From: Ornithinibacillus massiliensis
Lineage (GTDB): Bacteria > Bacillota > Bacilli > Bacillales > Amphibacillaceae
Direction of reading: 5' to 3'
Assembly (NCBI RefSeq): GCF_018310345.1
Contig: NZ_JAGXBY010000003.1
Span: 124,001-188,000 of the forward strand
DNA: 64,000 bases
In this document: positions 34,709 through 43,972 of the stretch, piece after piece
Layout: the number at the start of each line of letters is the position of its first letter
Numbering within the stretch: the stretch's first letter is position 1
Position numbers and translations under genes: made by a program
Notes under the pieces: model-generated
What the model saw: the letters and a program-made list of their open reading frames with translations, nothing else
The model's database searches: none
Told to the model about the DNA's origin: nothing

Positions 34709-35506
34709 TTAAACTATTGCCCGAACAATATACCGTGAGAAGGTAACAGGTAGCCCTTTACTAGTAGCATTATCATCAAATATTCTACTAATCTCCTCGA
34801 AATGTTCATTGCTCAGTTGTAAAAATATAGTGTTCTTTTGACCGAAGCAGCGCATTTTTATTACATCTATAGGTGATTCTATATATTCAATAGTATTTAT
34901 CTCTTCTATGCTTGCCTCTGTAAAATTACTTTTTGCTAATCTTTCTTCTAGAACATCCTTAATAGTTACTTTCCCCTGCTTAAATAAGTTCGGGAACCAC
35001 TGTATTAACTCTTGCCCTGACGAATCTCCAGGATGTAGGCCTACTACTCTTCCACCATTTTTTACTATGTCGGCTAATCTTGTATAGGCGGAGGTTGGCC
35101 CTTTACGAATGTATGCGCAATCAAAACTATTCGTATCGAATGGAAGTCCATTCTTGGTGTTTCCAACTACAAATGAAACATTACGCTTCTTATGTAAATT
35201 ACCAGCTGAAATAAATTGATCCGTTACATCAAATCCAATTATCTCCTTGGCATGCATACTACATTTCTTTGTAAAATGTCCATGACCACAGCCAACATCC
35301 AGTACCTTCTTATTTTTCACCAACTGTAACACTTCTTCATCAAAGATGGTTTCACCGTTTGGAGCTTCTATTAACGATTTCCACGGATAATGATAAACCC
35401 CATATTGTTCACCAAGTTGTTTATATCATTCAAGCGAATGAGGATTAATCCAGTCCGGATGGTTTGTAGGATCAGGTAATCTTATCACCTTACTATCATC
35501 CTCCAT
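34709..35506 (-). pseudogene. SAM-dependent methyltransferase interrupted by an in-frame TGA
   Basis: From ATG 35506 the frame reads MEDDSKVIRLPDPTNHPDWI...SLE, then TGA (35428-35426, codon 27), then continues in the same frame with YKQLGEQYGVYHYPWKSL and the methyltransferase core VLDVGCGHGHFTKKC (motif I), ending at 34709. The expected residue at codon 27 is Trp (TGG), a one-base change. A shorter product could start at GTG 35332, but it would begin only a few residues before motif I and lack the N-terminal helices. Otherwise intact, so the lesion is recent or a sequencing error. Confidence 0.82.
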
Positions 35507-35554
35507 AGTTTTTTATTGGTCCAAAAAATCCAGCCCTTCATCAATTCCCAATCC

Positions 35555-35581
35555 TCCTACAGAATAGGAGGCCTTCTTTTG
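35555..35581 (+). terminator. Hairpin with T-run in the decayed HAD/methyltransferase gap
   Basis: CCTCCTAC and ATAGGAGG pair around AGA, followed by CCTTCTTTT on the plus strand. No plus-strand gene uses it obviously. Confidence 0.5.
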
Positions 35582-35582
35582 A

Positions 35583-35654
35583 TCATTTTTCCCATTCCGT
35601 GATAAGCGTTTCATACAAGTCAAAAAAGATAGCACGAACCAATGAATAACACAC
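35583..35654 (-). pseudogene. Remnant of a HAD-superfamily hydrolase (N-terminus only)
   Basis: A GTG start after AAAAGGAG gives 23 codons including VRAIFFDLYETLITEWEK, which is HAD motif I (D-x-Y-x-T), then TGA. The rest of a HAD hydrolase (~200 aa) is missing; only ~75 bp separate it from the methyltransferase. Evidently a large deletion removed the gene body. Confidence 0.65.
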
Positions 35655-35665
35655 TCCTTTTCCCC

Positions 35666-36127
35666 TTAATTTATATCTCCTAAATAAACTGGAAATTCTA
35701 CTCCTTTTGTATAGTCTATGAGTTTCTCTCTCATGGTTTGCGGATAAAGTCTATGATGCATTAACTCTTCCAATGGCAACCATTCCACAGAAATTTGCCC
35801 CTCATCTGGCACTATTCCATTCCCCAGACCTCTACTACCAGTCACGCTACATAAAAACATATACTCGATTTGATGTACCTCTGCATCAAACTCGGCATGT
35901 TCATGATTCTTCCCGATGTATTCCCGAATAAATAACAGGCTACCGACATCAACATCTGCATTAACTTCTTCCATACACTCTCGTTTTACAGCTTCATGAA
36001 GTGTTTCTCCATGTTCTTGTCCACCACCAGGAAGTAAATAATAGTAGCCATCTTTGTCTTCTTTTTTTATGGTTAATAGCTTATTTTCTTCCATAATAAT
36101 TGCTTTTGCTGAATTTCTTATTCCCAT
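35666..36127 (-). CDS. Nudix hydrolase
   Basis: About 153 aa. Nudix box GGGQEHGETLHEAVKRECMEEVNAD: the G-x5-E-x7-R-E-x2-E-E core is complete. Substrate unknown. I use the ATG of MGIRNSAKAII, preceded by GGAG at 7 nt, rather than an upstream frame of 18 codons. Stands alone between the HAD remnant and the MOSC gene. Confidence 0.9.
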   Translation of the reverse strand: MGIRNSAKAIIMEENKLLTIKKEDKDGYYYLLPGGGQEHGETLHEAVKRECMEEVNADVDVGSLLFIREYIGKNHEHAEFDAEVHQIEYMFLCSVTGSRGLGNGIVPDEGQISVEWLPLEELMHHRLYPQTMREKLIDYTKGVEFPVYLGDIN

Positions 36128-36257
36128 TCTCCTACTCCCCTGCAACAGGCTATTGGTATAAATAGAAAATCGTACAGTCAACTATATTTCTGTACGATTT
36201 CATTTTTAGTGTTCTACCTATTTATTCTTTTGAATTTGACTATACTTATCAATCGAT

Positions 36258-36935
36258 TCAAGAGGAAGCTTTTCCTTCCAAACGCTTCACTAAAGGCTGC
36301 TTCCAACTATCAGCTAATAAATGGCATTTTACTAACTTTTTCGCTAGCTCCAGATCATTCTTTTTTTCATACATGACTTCATTACAATTGGCAATGGACC
36401 ATTCTATATGAGGTCGTTCTAACAAGGCTAGTTCTGCTCCTGCTTTAACGAACCCCTCTTGCAAAACGCGAAAATACCAGCCTGTCCTTCCCGTTTTCTG
36501 TATTCGCATTGCTAAGTCCATTGTTTGATGGCGACGTGCTGGTTTCCAGCAAGGTTTTCTAGGTTGAGAAACTTGTATGACCGCCTCACCAAATTGATAT
36601 GTATCACCAATACAAACGGTGTATTCATCCATATCAGCCACTGCTAGATTTTCCCCCATACCACCTATATGGATACCTTCTATATGTTGTTCATCTTGCC
36701 AATAATCATAGTGACTTACTGGATATGCAAAGATCGCCTTCTCTTGGCCCCCATGATTTTTCTTATCCGCTACTTCATCACCATATAACCCGGATTTACT
36801 TAACCAAACAGGCATTTCTGTGCTTTCTTTAAACATGCCGCTCTCCCATGCTTTCTCTAATGGATTAATAGCATTCGGATCAGCGACTTGCTTTACTTTA
36901 CCTACTAATAAATTTTGAACATATGGTGTATTCAC
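36258..36935 (-). CDS. MOSC-domain protein (YiiM/YflK-like)
   Basis: 225 aa. MOSC domain with HGGQEKAIFAYPVSHYDYW, GGMGENL and the conserved Cys in QPRKPCWKPARRH, followed by the C-terminal 3-alpha domain of YiiM-type proteins. MOSC proteins handle molybdenum-cofactor sulfur or reduce N-hydroxylated bases (YiiM/YcbX). No molybdoenzyme gene lies nearby. RBS GGAGATGG before ATG. Confidence 0.9.
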   Translation of the reverse strand: MNTPYVQNLLVGKVKQVADPNAINPLEKAWESGMFKESTEMPVWLSKSGLYGDEVADKKNHGGQEKAIFAYPVSHYDYWQDEQHIEGIHIGGMGENLAVADMDEYTVCIGDTYQFGEAVIQVSQPRKPCWKPARRHQTMDLAMRIQKTGRTGWYFRVLQEGFVKAGAELALLERPHIEWSIANCNEVMYEKKNDLELAKKLVKCHLLADSWKQPLVKRLEGKASS

Positions 36936-36951
36936 TCTCCATCTCCTTTCG

Positions 36952-37260
36952 CTAAATATGATAATTTAACCAAGATAAAATAAATGGAATGATCATTAAA
37001 AAAACAGCAACCATAATTAATCCATTGGTTATCGTTCTTGATAACTTATTTCTTCTCAACCCATTATACCAACCTGAAAATTGGAGCTTATTCCGATACA
37101 ATACAAAAAACAGAAAGAGTATCCCTATTGAGCCAAATAGACTATAATCTGATGAAATTTGAAATGTTGTATAAACACTTCCTATAATATAGCCACCAAC
37201 CACTCCAAAGAGGGCCAAAAGAAAAATTATCCGAACTAACTCTAGACTCATTCTTACCAT
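36952..37260 (-). CDS. Small three-helix membrane protein, unknown
   Basis: 102 aa with three hydrophobic helices and a basic loop (YNGLRRNKLSRT). GGAGAG 7 nt before the ATG, and 16 bp from the MOSC gene on the same strand, so likely co-transcribed with it. Not recognised. Confidence 0.6.
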   Translation of the reverse strand: MVRMSLELVRIIFLLALFGVVGGYIIGSVYTTFQISSDYSLFGSIGILFLFFVLYRNKLQFSGWYNGLRRNKLSRTITNGLIMVAVFLMIIPFILSWLNYHI

Positions 37261-37461
37261 TACATTACTCTCCTTTACGGAACATGCTACGTTTAATTAG
37301 TAATCACTATAATATTACCACATTTTTTAGAATCATTTATCGATTCGGATTAATTTGTTTGCAAAATAGCTTAAGTAATTACCAACTATTTAACACTTTC
37401 TTTAAATATAGAATCGAGCTAAATTTTAGGTTTTATTGAATGGAATTTCACTGGGAAAAAA

Positions 37462-37671
37462 TTGGCTAGTAATGGAAAAATATGGTGTATTGGACTTATT
37501 TCATCTGGTGGTTTGAGGGTTAATGACTCTATATCATTTTATATTAGAAAGCAAGTAGCAGTGGATTATTCGAGTACTACTCCGAAAAAAATAGGGGTTG
37601 ATATTCCTGTAATTGCTAGTAACTATATACTAGCAAAAAAGAGAAGAATCCAAATGGATGGTACCAACTAA
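37462..37671 (+). CDS. Doubtful 69-aa reading frame
   Basis: TTG-started frame (ASNGKIWCIGLISSGGLRV...) with no clear ribosome site, whose 3' end enters the proC terminator. Composition is protein-like but no family is recognised. It could be a gene fragment in an intergenic region that shows nothing else. Confidence 0.25.
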   Translation: MASNGKIWCIGLISSGGLRVNDSISFYIRKQVAVDYSSTTPKKIGVDIPVIASNYILAKKRRIQMDGTN

Positions 37672-37708
37672 TAGTTAGGGATACAACTCCATGGATTCTT
37701 CCTTTTTC
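37643..37708. terminator. Terminator of proC
   Basis: GAAGAATCC...TGGA and TCCA.GGATTCTTC pair; T-runs on both strands (CTCTTTTTT on the minus strand). Confidence 0.7.
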
Positions 37709-37710
37709 AT

Positions 37711-38505
37711 TTATCTCATTTTATTTATATTGGCTTGTACCGCTTTTATGATAGCTGAACGGAACCCATTTTCTTCCAAAGCAGCTACAGACTGAATTGT
37801 TGTACCACCTGGTGAACAAACATCATCTTTTAGTTTACCTGGGTGTTCATTTGTTTCTAATACCATTTTCGCTGATCCTAAAAGTGCTTGTGCAGCTATT
37901 CGGTATGCCTTATCACGTGGCATCCCATTCACAACTGCCGCATCTGCTAATGCTTCGATAAACATATATCCAAACGCTGGAGATGACCCACCTACCGCAC
38001 TAGCCGTATCCATTAGACTTTCATCTATAGTCTCTGCTTTACCAAAGCATTCAAATAACCGTGTTACCTCAATTTGCTCTTCAGGTGTAACAAGTTGGTT
38101 AAAACTAATAGCGGTTAACCCTTCGCCGACTAGTACAGGTGTATTTGGCATTGCTTTAACTAACTTTATATTGCGATTAAATTGTTCTTCAGTTTGGGCT
38201 ATCGATTGTCCAGCAGCAATGATAATCACAATTGTCTCTTCTTGCACGACATCCTTTATTTCATCTATTACTAGAGGATATTTATCAGGTGTAACTGAAA
38301 GAAAAACAATATCACTCTTGTTCACAACATCTTGGTTATTTTCCGCAACGTTTATTCCATACGTTACGTTTAAATCTAATAATTTTGGCATAGTACGATT
38401 GGATGCATAAATATTCTCCGGTAGCACAAACTCGGAATTCACAATCCCCCCGATAATCGCCTCTGCCATTTTCCCACTACCAATAAACCCTATTTTTCGT
38501 TCCAC
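37711..38505 (-). CDS. proC: Pyrroline-5-carboxylate reductase
   Basis: 264 aa. Last step of proline synthesis, reducing P5C with NADPH. N-terminal Rossmann GFIGSGKMAEAIIGG, and the C-terminal ProC signature region PGGTTIQSVAALEENGF. The start is a GTG (VERKIGF) 9 nt after AAAGGA; the ATG nine codons earlier would place the ribosome site inside the gene. In this salt-tolerant group proline is also an osmolyte. Single gene. Confidence 0.94.
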   Translation of the reverse strand: MERKIGFIGSGKMAEAIIGGIVNSEFVLPENIYASNRTMPKLLDLNVTYGINVAENNQDVVNKSDIVFLSVTPDKYPLVIDEIKDVVQEETIVIIIAAGQSIAQTEEQFNRNIKLVKAMPNTPVLVGEGLTAISFNQLVTPEEQIEVTRLFECFGKAETIDESLMDTASAVGGSSPAFGYMFIEALADAAVVNGMPRDKAYRIAAQALLGSAKMVLETNEHPGKLKDDVCSPGGTTIQSVAALEENGFRSAIIKAVQANINKMR

Positions 38506-38620
38506 GTAAAAAATCCTTTCCACTGATGTCATAAAGGTATATTTTAGTATATTGCTAGTTTTATAGCAATGGGAGAGCAGTAGATATATTTATTAAGTTA
38601 TAGGCTCTTACATTATGCGG
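38506..38620. other. Intergenic region upstream of proC
   Basis: Presumed proC promoter region, A+T-rich. No operator or T-box recognised. Confidence 0.4.
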
Positions 38621-38870
38621 TCGCTTAGAGATGTCTAAATTCGCGCGGAAAACGTAAGAAATCGCGCCAGGTTTACTTCATATCGCGCGAACATCACAAT
38701 AATCGCGCCACATGTATTAAAAATCGCGCCACACCTGATTTATAGCGCGATTTTCTATTAATCTGGCGCGATTCTATCAGATTACGCGCGAATTTCCTTT
38801 TTCTCGTGCGAAAATCCATTCTTGTCGCGCGATTTAATTAACATCAAGATAACAAACCTAAGTCGAGCCA
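38621..38870. repeat. Phased array of 8-bp TCGCGCGA/TCGCGCCA cores
   Basis: Ten strong cores begin at 38641, 38662, 38683, 38703, 38724, 38743, 38764, 38784, 38804 and 38825 (steps 21, 21, 20, 21, 19, 21, 20, 20, 21). Weaker ones lie at 38621 and 38863. Spacers are AT-rich and differ in sequence, so this is neither a CRISPR array nor a tandem duplication. The orientation of the imperfect cores flips after the fifth unit. It lies just upstream of the tRNA-Val promoter. Confidence 0.8.
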
Positions 38871-38878
38871 TTTTCTTA

Positions 38879-38907
38879 TTGACATGTAAAGATAGAATCC
38901 ATATAAT
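38879..38907 (+). promoter_or_regulatory. Consensus sigma-A promoter of tRNA-Val
   Basis: TTGACA (38879-38884), 17 bp, TATAAT (38902-38907): a perfect consensus, about 18 bp before the tRNA. Confidence 0.92.
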
Positions 38908-38924
38908 TATTCAATAAAGATTAT

Positions 38925-38997
38925 GATTCCGTAGCTCAGCTGGGAGAGCGCCACCTTGACAGGGTGGAGGTCGTTGGTTCGAGCCCAATCGGAATCA
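38925..38997 (+). tRNA. tRNA-Val (GAC anticodon)
   Basis: Acceptor stem GATTCCG/CGGAATC, D-arm GCTCAGCTGGGAGAGC, anticodon stem CCACC/GGTGG with loop TTGACAG giving anticodon GAC, and T-arm with GGTTCGAGCC. All stems pair. CCA is not encoded (ATCA follows). Transcribed alone from its own perfect promoter and ended by a terminator. Confidence 0.96.
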
Positions 38998-39005
38998 TCA
39001 CTTCA

Positions 39006-39050
39006 AACAAAGCGATTCCTAATTCGTATAGGAATCGCTTTGTTTTTATT
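39006..39050. terminator. Terminator after tRNA-Val
   Basis: AACAAAGCGATTCCTA pairs with TAGGAATCGCTTTGTT, followed by TTTTATTT. Confidence 0.9.
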
Positions 39051-39119
39051 TATTTACTTACAGACAATTTTACACAGGATCTTTTTGTTTGCTGATACAC
39101 ATTCACTTCAACAGCACAT

Positions 39120-39962
39120 TCACCTAACCCTCAATCGATCTCCCGGATGGATAACATCACTTGTCAATCCATTCAAGCTCCTTAAGGCATTGACAGTAGT
39201 ATTATAGCGCTGTGCAATACTCCATAATGTATCACCAGCTACAACCGTGTAATATACTGTCCCACCACTAACAATTAGCACTTGACCTGGGTAGATTGTG
39301 TCGTCTGTTAATCCATTTAAATCTTTTAATTGTTGCACTGTCATATTATGGGCTTGGGCGATACTCCACAGTGTGTCACCAGATTGTACGGTGTACGTAC
39401 CAGGACCACCGCCATTCGATTTTCGTCTTAATCCTAGAGCTTGAGCAATACCATTAGCATGGCCTAGGGCAATGCGGGTTAAATAAGCATCAGATTTTAG
39501 CTTAGCTGCATCACTTGCATTATCAATAAAGCCATTTTCAGTTAGTACAGCTGGCATATTGGTCTCACGTAACACATGGAAGTTTGCTCTTTTCTTTCCA
39601 CGATTTACAAAATCCACTTGCCGCATGATCTCCGCATGAAGCCTATCACGGTAGGTGACTGTATTACTGGAAACACTGCCATTATAAATATAGTCTTCGT
39701 AACCAGTACCCCCACCAGCATTAATGTGGATAGATACAAAATAATCTGCTCCCCAGCTATTTGCATCATTTGTACGCTGAGCTAGCGTGCGTGAAGTGTC
39801 ACTAGTACGACTCATGCGAATACTATGGCCGTCATAGTCACGATTAAGAATATCGCGAACTTTTAGGGCGATTGCTAGATTGACATTTTTTTCTTGCAAT
39901 CCGTTCCCTACCGCTCCTGGGTCTGTTCCACCATGACCTGGATCTAAATAAATTTTAGACAT
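39120..39962 (-). CDS. N-acetylmuramoyl-L-alanine amidase with two LysM domains (CwlC-like)
   Basis: 280 aa. Amidase_3 domain (1-~175): zinc ligands His in LDPGHGG and SIHINAGGG, Glu in LQEKNVN, and catalytic Glu in VLTENGFI. Two LysM domains follow ([19 protein letters not shown] and [19 protein letters not shown]). There is no signal peptide, as in CwlC/CwlH, amidases that build up in the mother cell and lyse it at the end of sporulation. AGGAGGGG lies 8 nt before the ATG. It cleaves the amide bond between muramic acid and the stem peptide. Confidence 0.92.
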   Translation of the reverse strand: MSKIYLDPGHGGTDPGAVGNGLQEKNVNLAIALKVRDILNRDYDGHSIRMSRTSDTSRTLAQRTNDANSWGADYFVSIHINAGGGTGYEDYIYNGSVSSNTVTYRDRLHAEIMRQVDFVNRGKKRANFHVLRETNMPAVLTENGFIDNASDAAKLKSDAYLTRIALGHANGIAQALGLRRKSNGGGPGTYTVQSGDTLWSIAQAHNMTVQQLKDLNGLTDDTIYPGQVLIVSGGTVYYTVVAGDTLWSIAQRYNTTVNALRSLNGLTSDVIHPGDRLRVR

Positions 39963-40356
39963 TTCAAATCCCCTCCTACTATCTTTATATTAAAAGAGTG
40001 GCTTGCCCGATTGGACCAGCCACCTAGTACATCAGTTGGTTTTATTTCTATAACTGCATTACACTCAACCAACAGCATTCTATCAAGAAACAATCTAGCT
40101 TCTGATAAATTATTCATCATGATAAAATACACTAGATTCAGTAATTAGGAAATGGTGTCCTTTCACCCATATTAATAGATGGGCAACTCTCATTTTAGGA
40201 ATTCACGGAACAACCATTCCCCTTCCCTTCTCCGCCATTTATTTCAAAACACGAAATAAATTCTTGGAACTAAATCAAATTATCCTTTATAATAAAAAAG
40301 CATTATATTTTTAAATTTAAAAAATTCATAATTTCGACAACGGGGGCATATTTCAC
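39963..40356. other. Intergenic region between amidase and ABC exporter
   Basis: About 390 bp. A hairpin, GTGGCT...AGCCAC with TCTTTTA on the minus strand (39988-40023), lies just ahead of the amidase ribosome site, so may be an attenuator or the end of an upstream transcript. A 62-codon minus frame over it lacks a ribosome site and I do not call it. Otherwise AT-rich. Confidence 0.45.
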
Positions 40357-42087
40357 GTGAAAACAGTTTTTTCCTTCTTAAAACCATATAAATTACCCGC
40401 AATTGTTGCTTTTTTACTCATGCTCGTTGAACTTGTCGTCGAATTACTACTACCATTTTTCCTTGGAAAAATGATTAACGATGGCGTAATCAACCAGGAT
40501 TTAAACAATATTGTAATGTGGGGCAGCATTATGATTGGTCTTGCATTATTCTCATTTATTTCTGGAATCATTAATTCCTTTTATTCTTCCCATGTGAGTT
40601 GGGGGTTTGCGCACGACCTTCGTGAAAGACTATTCCGGAAAATACAGGAATTCTCCTTTGCTAATTTAAATCGTTTTCCAACCTCCCATCTCATGACCCT
40701 GTTCACAAACGACGTTCGGCAGATTCAGAATACGATTTTCATGGGGTTACGGATTATGGCAAAAGCACCACTTATCACTATCGGCGGTGTAATAATGGCG
40801 TTTATTGTTAATCCAAAGCTAGCAGTTATTTTTTTAATCACCGTACCACTTCTGATTGTATTTTTAGTATGGGTACTAAAAATTGCTTCTAAAATGTTTA
40901 ACCGCGTACAGAACAGTATTGACCATGTAAACCGTGTCATGCAAGAAAACCTTGCAGGCATGCGATTGATTAAAGCTTTCTTTAGACGAGACCATGAAGA
41001 AAATCGTTTTACAGCTTCGAATACTACCTTACGCGATACGACCCGGAAAACATTTCGTTTTGTAGAAGCTTCCACACCAATCTTACTATTTGTCATGAAC
41101 TTGAGTATTATTTTCATTCTTTGGTTTGGAAATGTACAGTCTGTTGCTGGTACAGCAGAGGTCGGGGATGTTGTAGCAATTGTAAACTATGCGATGCGAG
41201 TAGCGATGGCAATATCAATGTTTTCTTTCATTATAATGGCTATCTCTCGTACGAAAGCTTCCGCAGAAAGAATCAGTGAGGTTCTAGAAGAAAAAGTAGA
41301 CTTACTTGATTCCGAAGATGCAACAGAAATACAAAGTGTAACCAATGGAAAAGTTGAATTTAAAGATGTTAGCTTCCATTATCCTACTTCACGAGAACCG
41401 GTTATTCGCAACCTTTCCTTTACCGTTCAACCAGGTGAAAAGCTTGCTATTATCGGTGCTACTGGTTCTGGGAAATCTTCTTTATTTCAACTGATTCCAA
41501 GACTATACGACGTGACGGGTGGCGCTATTTTCATTGATGATAAACCAATCACATCCTATAAATTAGATGCGCTACGAAAGGCAATTGGCTATGTACCACA
41601 AAGCCCATTACTATTTAGTGGGCCAATTATAGACAATATATCCTGGGGTAAAGAAAATGCAACACAAGAACAAATTATCAAAGCAGCACAGGATGCCCAA
41701 ATTCATGAAACGATTATGGAGCTTCCAAATCAATACCAAACAGAAATCGGTCAAAAAGGGGTAAACCTATCTGGTGGGCAAAAGCAGCGTATATCGATTG
41801 CCAGAGCACTAATTCGCAAGCCTAAAATCCTTATGCTTGATGATAGTACAAGTGCACTGGATTTAGCTACAGAAGCTAAGTTGCTAGATGCGATTCAAGA
41901 CGATCTTAATACACTATTCATTATCACGCAAAAAGTATCTACGGCAATGAATGCCGATAGAATATTACTATTAGACGAAGGAAAAATGCTACACATTGGT
42001 ACGCATGAAGAACTTCTAATAAAGTCTGAGTTATATCGAAAAATTGTGGAATCACAATTTGGAAAGGAGTATCTGAATGTCCATTAA
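40357..42087 (+). CDS. yfiB: Heterodimeric ABC exporter, degenerate-site subunit (YfiB-like)
   Basis: 576 aa, six membrane helices plus one nucleotide-binding domain. Walker A GATGSGKSS and signature LSGGQ are canonical, but the catalytic Glu after Walker B is Asp (LMLDDSTSALD) and the H-loop His is Gln (IITQKVST). So this subunit's own ATP site cannot hydrolyse normally, as in asymmetric exporters like BmrCD/TM287. GTG start. Overlaps the next gene by 11 bp. Size matches B. subtilis YfiB (573 aa). Confidence 0.85.
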   Translation: MKTVFSFLKPYKLPAIVAFLLMLVELVVELLLPFFLGKMINDGVINQDLNNIVMWGSIMIGLALFSFISGIINSFYSSHVSWGFAHDLRERLFRKIQEFSFANLNRFPTSHLMTLFTNDVRQIQNTIFMGLRIMAKAPLITIGGVIMAFIVNPKLAVIFLITVPLLIVFLVWVLKIASKMFNRVQNSIDHVNRVMQENLAGMRLIKAFFRRDHEENRFTASNTTLRDTTRKTFRFVEASTPILLFVMNLSIIFILWFGNVQSVAGTAEVGDVVAIVNYAMRVAMAISMFSFIIMAISRTKASAERISEVLEEKVDLLDSEDATEIQSVTNGKVEFKDVSFHYPTSREPVIRNLSFTVQPGEKLAIIGATGSGKSSLFQLIPRLYDVTGGAIFIDDKPITSYKLDALRKAIGYVPQSPLLFSGPIIDNISWGKENATQEQIIKAAQDAQIHETIMELPNQYQTEIGQKGVNLSGGQKQRISIARALIRKPKILMLDDSTSALDLATEAKLLDAIQDDLNTLFIITQKVSTAMNADRILLLDEGKMLHIGTHEELLIKSELYRKIVESQFGKEYLNVH

Positions 42088-43909
42088 ACAGCAGCTTAAA
42101 GATCCTTTTCAATATGAGAAAATACCGATCGAAAATATTTCCGAAGAAGTAACGAAAAAAAGGGCAAAGAATACATGGGGTACAATTAAGCGAATATGGT
42201 CCTACCTTGCTCGTGAGAAAGCGAAGCTATGGTTCGTTATCTTCATGGTACTAATTAGTTCTGCCATGAGTCTACTTGGACCATTTATGGTCGGGAAGGC
42301 AATTGATGATTTCATAGTAGATAGGGAAGTAGCAGGCTTAGGCATGCTCATAATTGGTCTTCTCTTCGTCTATTTATTACATTCTTCATCCGTGTTCCTG
42401 CAGAATTATTGGATGATTGGTATCGCTCAAAATACGGTATATGATTTACGATCTGAACTGTTCCATAAGTTTCACCGATTGCCAATCGCCTACTTCGATA
42501 AAAGGCAGCATGGGGAACTAATGAGCCGTATTACGAATGACATCGATAATGTTAATAACACATTAAACCAATCTGTTATTCAAGTATTTTCTAGTATATT
42601 AACATTACTAGGTACGGTTGGGGTCATGCTTTACTTAAGTCCATTATTAACACTCGTTACGATGACCATTATTCCGGTAATGTTTTTTGCAACCCGCTGG
42701 ATTACCAAACGCACTGGGCCACTATATAAATTACAGCAAAAAAGACTTGGTGAACTAAACGGCTATGTAGAAGAAACGGTGTCCGGACAGCACGTCGTTA
42801 AAACCTATTCACAGGAAGAACGAGTAATCAATGAGTTTGAAGTCAAAAATAAAGATTTGAACCACTCAGGATTTTGGGCATTAACCATTTCTGGATTTAT
42901 CCCAAAGGTAATGAACATGTTGAACTTTCTAAGCTTCGGGATGATTGCTCTTGTTGGCGGTATACTTGCCATTAATACTACACTAGTAACAGTTGGTACT
43001 ATTGTCATTTTCACCGAATATGCTCGCCAATTTACTCGACCGTTAAATGAACTCTCTAACCAGTTCAACCTGCTTCTCTCTGCGGTTGCGGGTGCTGAGC
43101 GCGTATTTAATGTAATTGACGAAGAGGAAGAAGAACAAGATGAAGACAAAGCAATTGAATTACATCGTACTCATGGCCATTTCAAGTTTGAGAATGTGTC
43201 TTTCGGCTATGAAGAAGAAACTATCATTGACAATGTTAGCTTTGAAGCAAAACCTGGCCAGTCCGTAGCTTTTGTTGGTCATACTGGTGCTGGTAAAACG
43301 ACCATCATTAACCTAATCTCTCGCTTTTATAATTATGATCATGGTCGTATTACACTTGATGGTATCGATTTAAAAGATATAAAACGCTCTAGCCTTCGTT
43401 CACATATGGCATTTGTACTACAGGATTCCTTCCTGTTCCATAATACGATTAGGGAAAACATACGATATGGTCGATTAACTGCTTCTGACGATGATGTCAT
43501 TGAAGCAGCGAAGAAAGCAAATGCCCATGATTTTATTGTCCAATTACCTGATGGCTACGACACCATACTAGACCAAGAAGGCAGTGGAATTAGTCAAGGA
43601 CAGAAGCAATTACTTACTATTGCTAGAGCCTTTATCGCTGAGCCTACTATACTTATTCTAGACGAAGCAACTAGTAATATTGACACCATCACCGAATTAA
43701 AAATCCAGGAAGCGTTGAAAGAATTAATGAAGGGTAGAACTAGCTTCATTATTGCTCACCGCTTAAACACCATTCAAGAAGCAGATCAAATTGTGATGTT
43801 GGAGCATGGAGCTATTTTAGAAAAAGGGAATCACAATGAATTATTAGACTTAAAAGAAAACTATTATAACCTATACAAAGGACAGCTTCGTGAAGTAGTC
43901 GGCAGTTAA
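42077..43909 (+). CDS. yfiC: Heterodimeric ABC exporter, catalytic-site subunit (YfiC-like)
   Basis: 610 aa, six helices plus nucleotide-binding domain. Walker A GHTGAGKTT, Walker B LILDEATSNID and H-loop IAHRLNT are canonical, but the signature is SQGQ (GSGISQGQKQ) instead of LSGGQ. With the first subunit's LSGGQ this gives one working and one degenerate ATP site. Probably exports drugs, peptides or lipids. GGAAAGGAG before the ATG lies inside the preceding gene, so translation is coupled. Confidence 0.86.
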   Translation: MSIKQQLKDPFQYEKIPIENISEEVTKKRAKNTWGTIKRIWSYLAREKAKLWFVIFMVLISSAMSLLGPFMVGKAIDDFIVDREVAGLGMLIIGLLFVYLLHSSSVFLQNYWMIGIAQNTVYDLRSELFHKFHRLPIAYFDKRQHGELMSRITNDIDNVNNTLNQSVIQVFSSILTLLGTVGVMLYLSPLLTLVTMTIIPVMFFATRWITKRTGPLYKLQQKRLGELNGYVEETVSGQHVVKTYSQEERVINEFEVKNKDLNHSGFWALTISGFIPKVMNMLNFLSFGMIALVGGILAINTTLVTVGTIVIFTEYARQFTRPLNELSNQFNLLLSAVAGAERVFNVIDEEEEEQDEDKAIELHRTHGHFKFENVSFGYEEETIIDNVSFEAKPGQSVAFVGHTGAGKTTIINLISRFYNYDHGRITLDGIDLKDIKRSSLRSHMAFVLQDSFLFHNTIRENIRYGRLTASDDDVIEAAKKANAHDFIVQLPDGYDTILDQEGSGISQGQKQLLTIARAFIAEPTILILDEATSNIDTITELKIQEALKELMKGRTSFIIAHRLNTIQEADQIVMLEHGAILEKGNHNELLDLKENYYNLYKGQLREVVGS

Positions 43910-43972
43910 GATTACAATGCAAGCAATTCGTGATAAACTAGTTCTATGTTAAATGCTTATGGGGTGAATATA

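Noticed and set aside
35426..35428. Selenocysteine codon in the methyltransferase
   Set aside because: No selenocysteine-type context or family precedent; Trp is expected.
38621..38870. CRISPR array
   Set aside because: The repeated unit is only 8 bp, spacers are ~12-13 bp, and no cas gene is present.
39944..40132. 62-codon minus-strand frame upstream of the amidase
   Set aside because: No ribosome site, overlaps a terminator-like hairpin and the amidase start.
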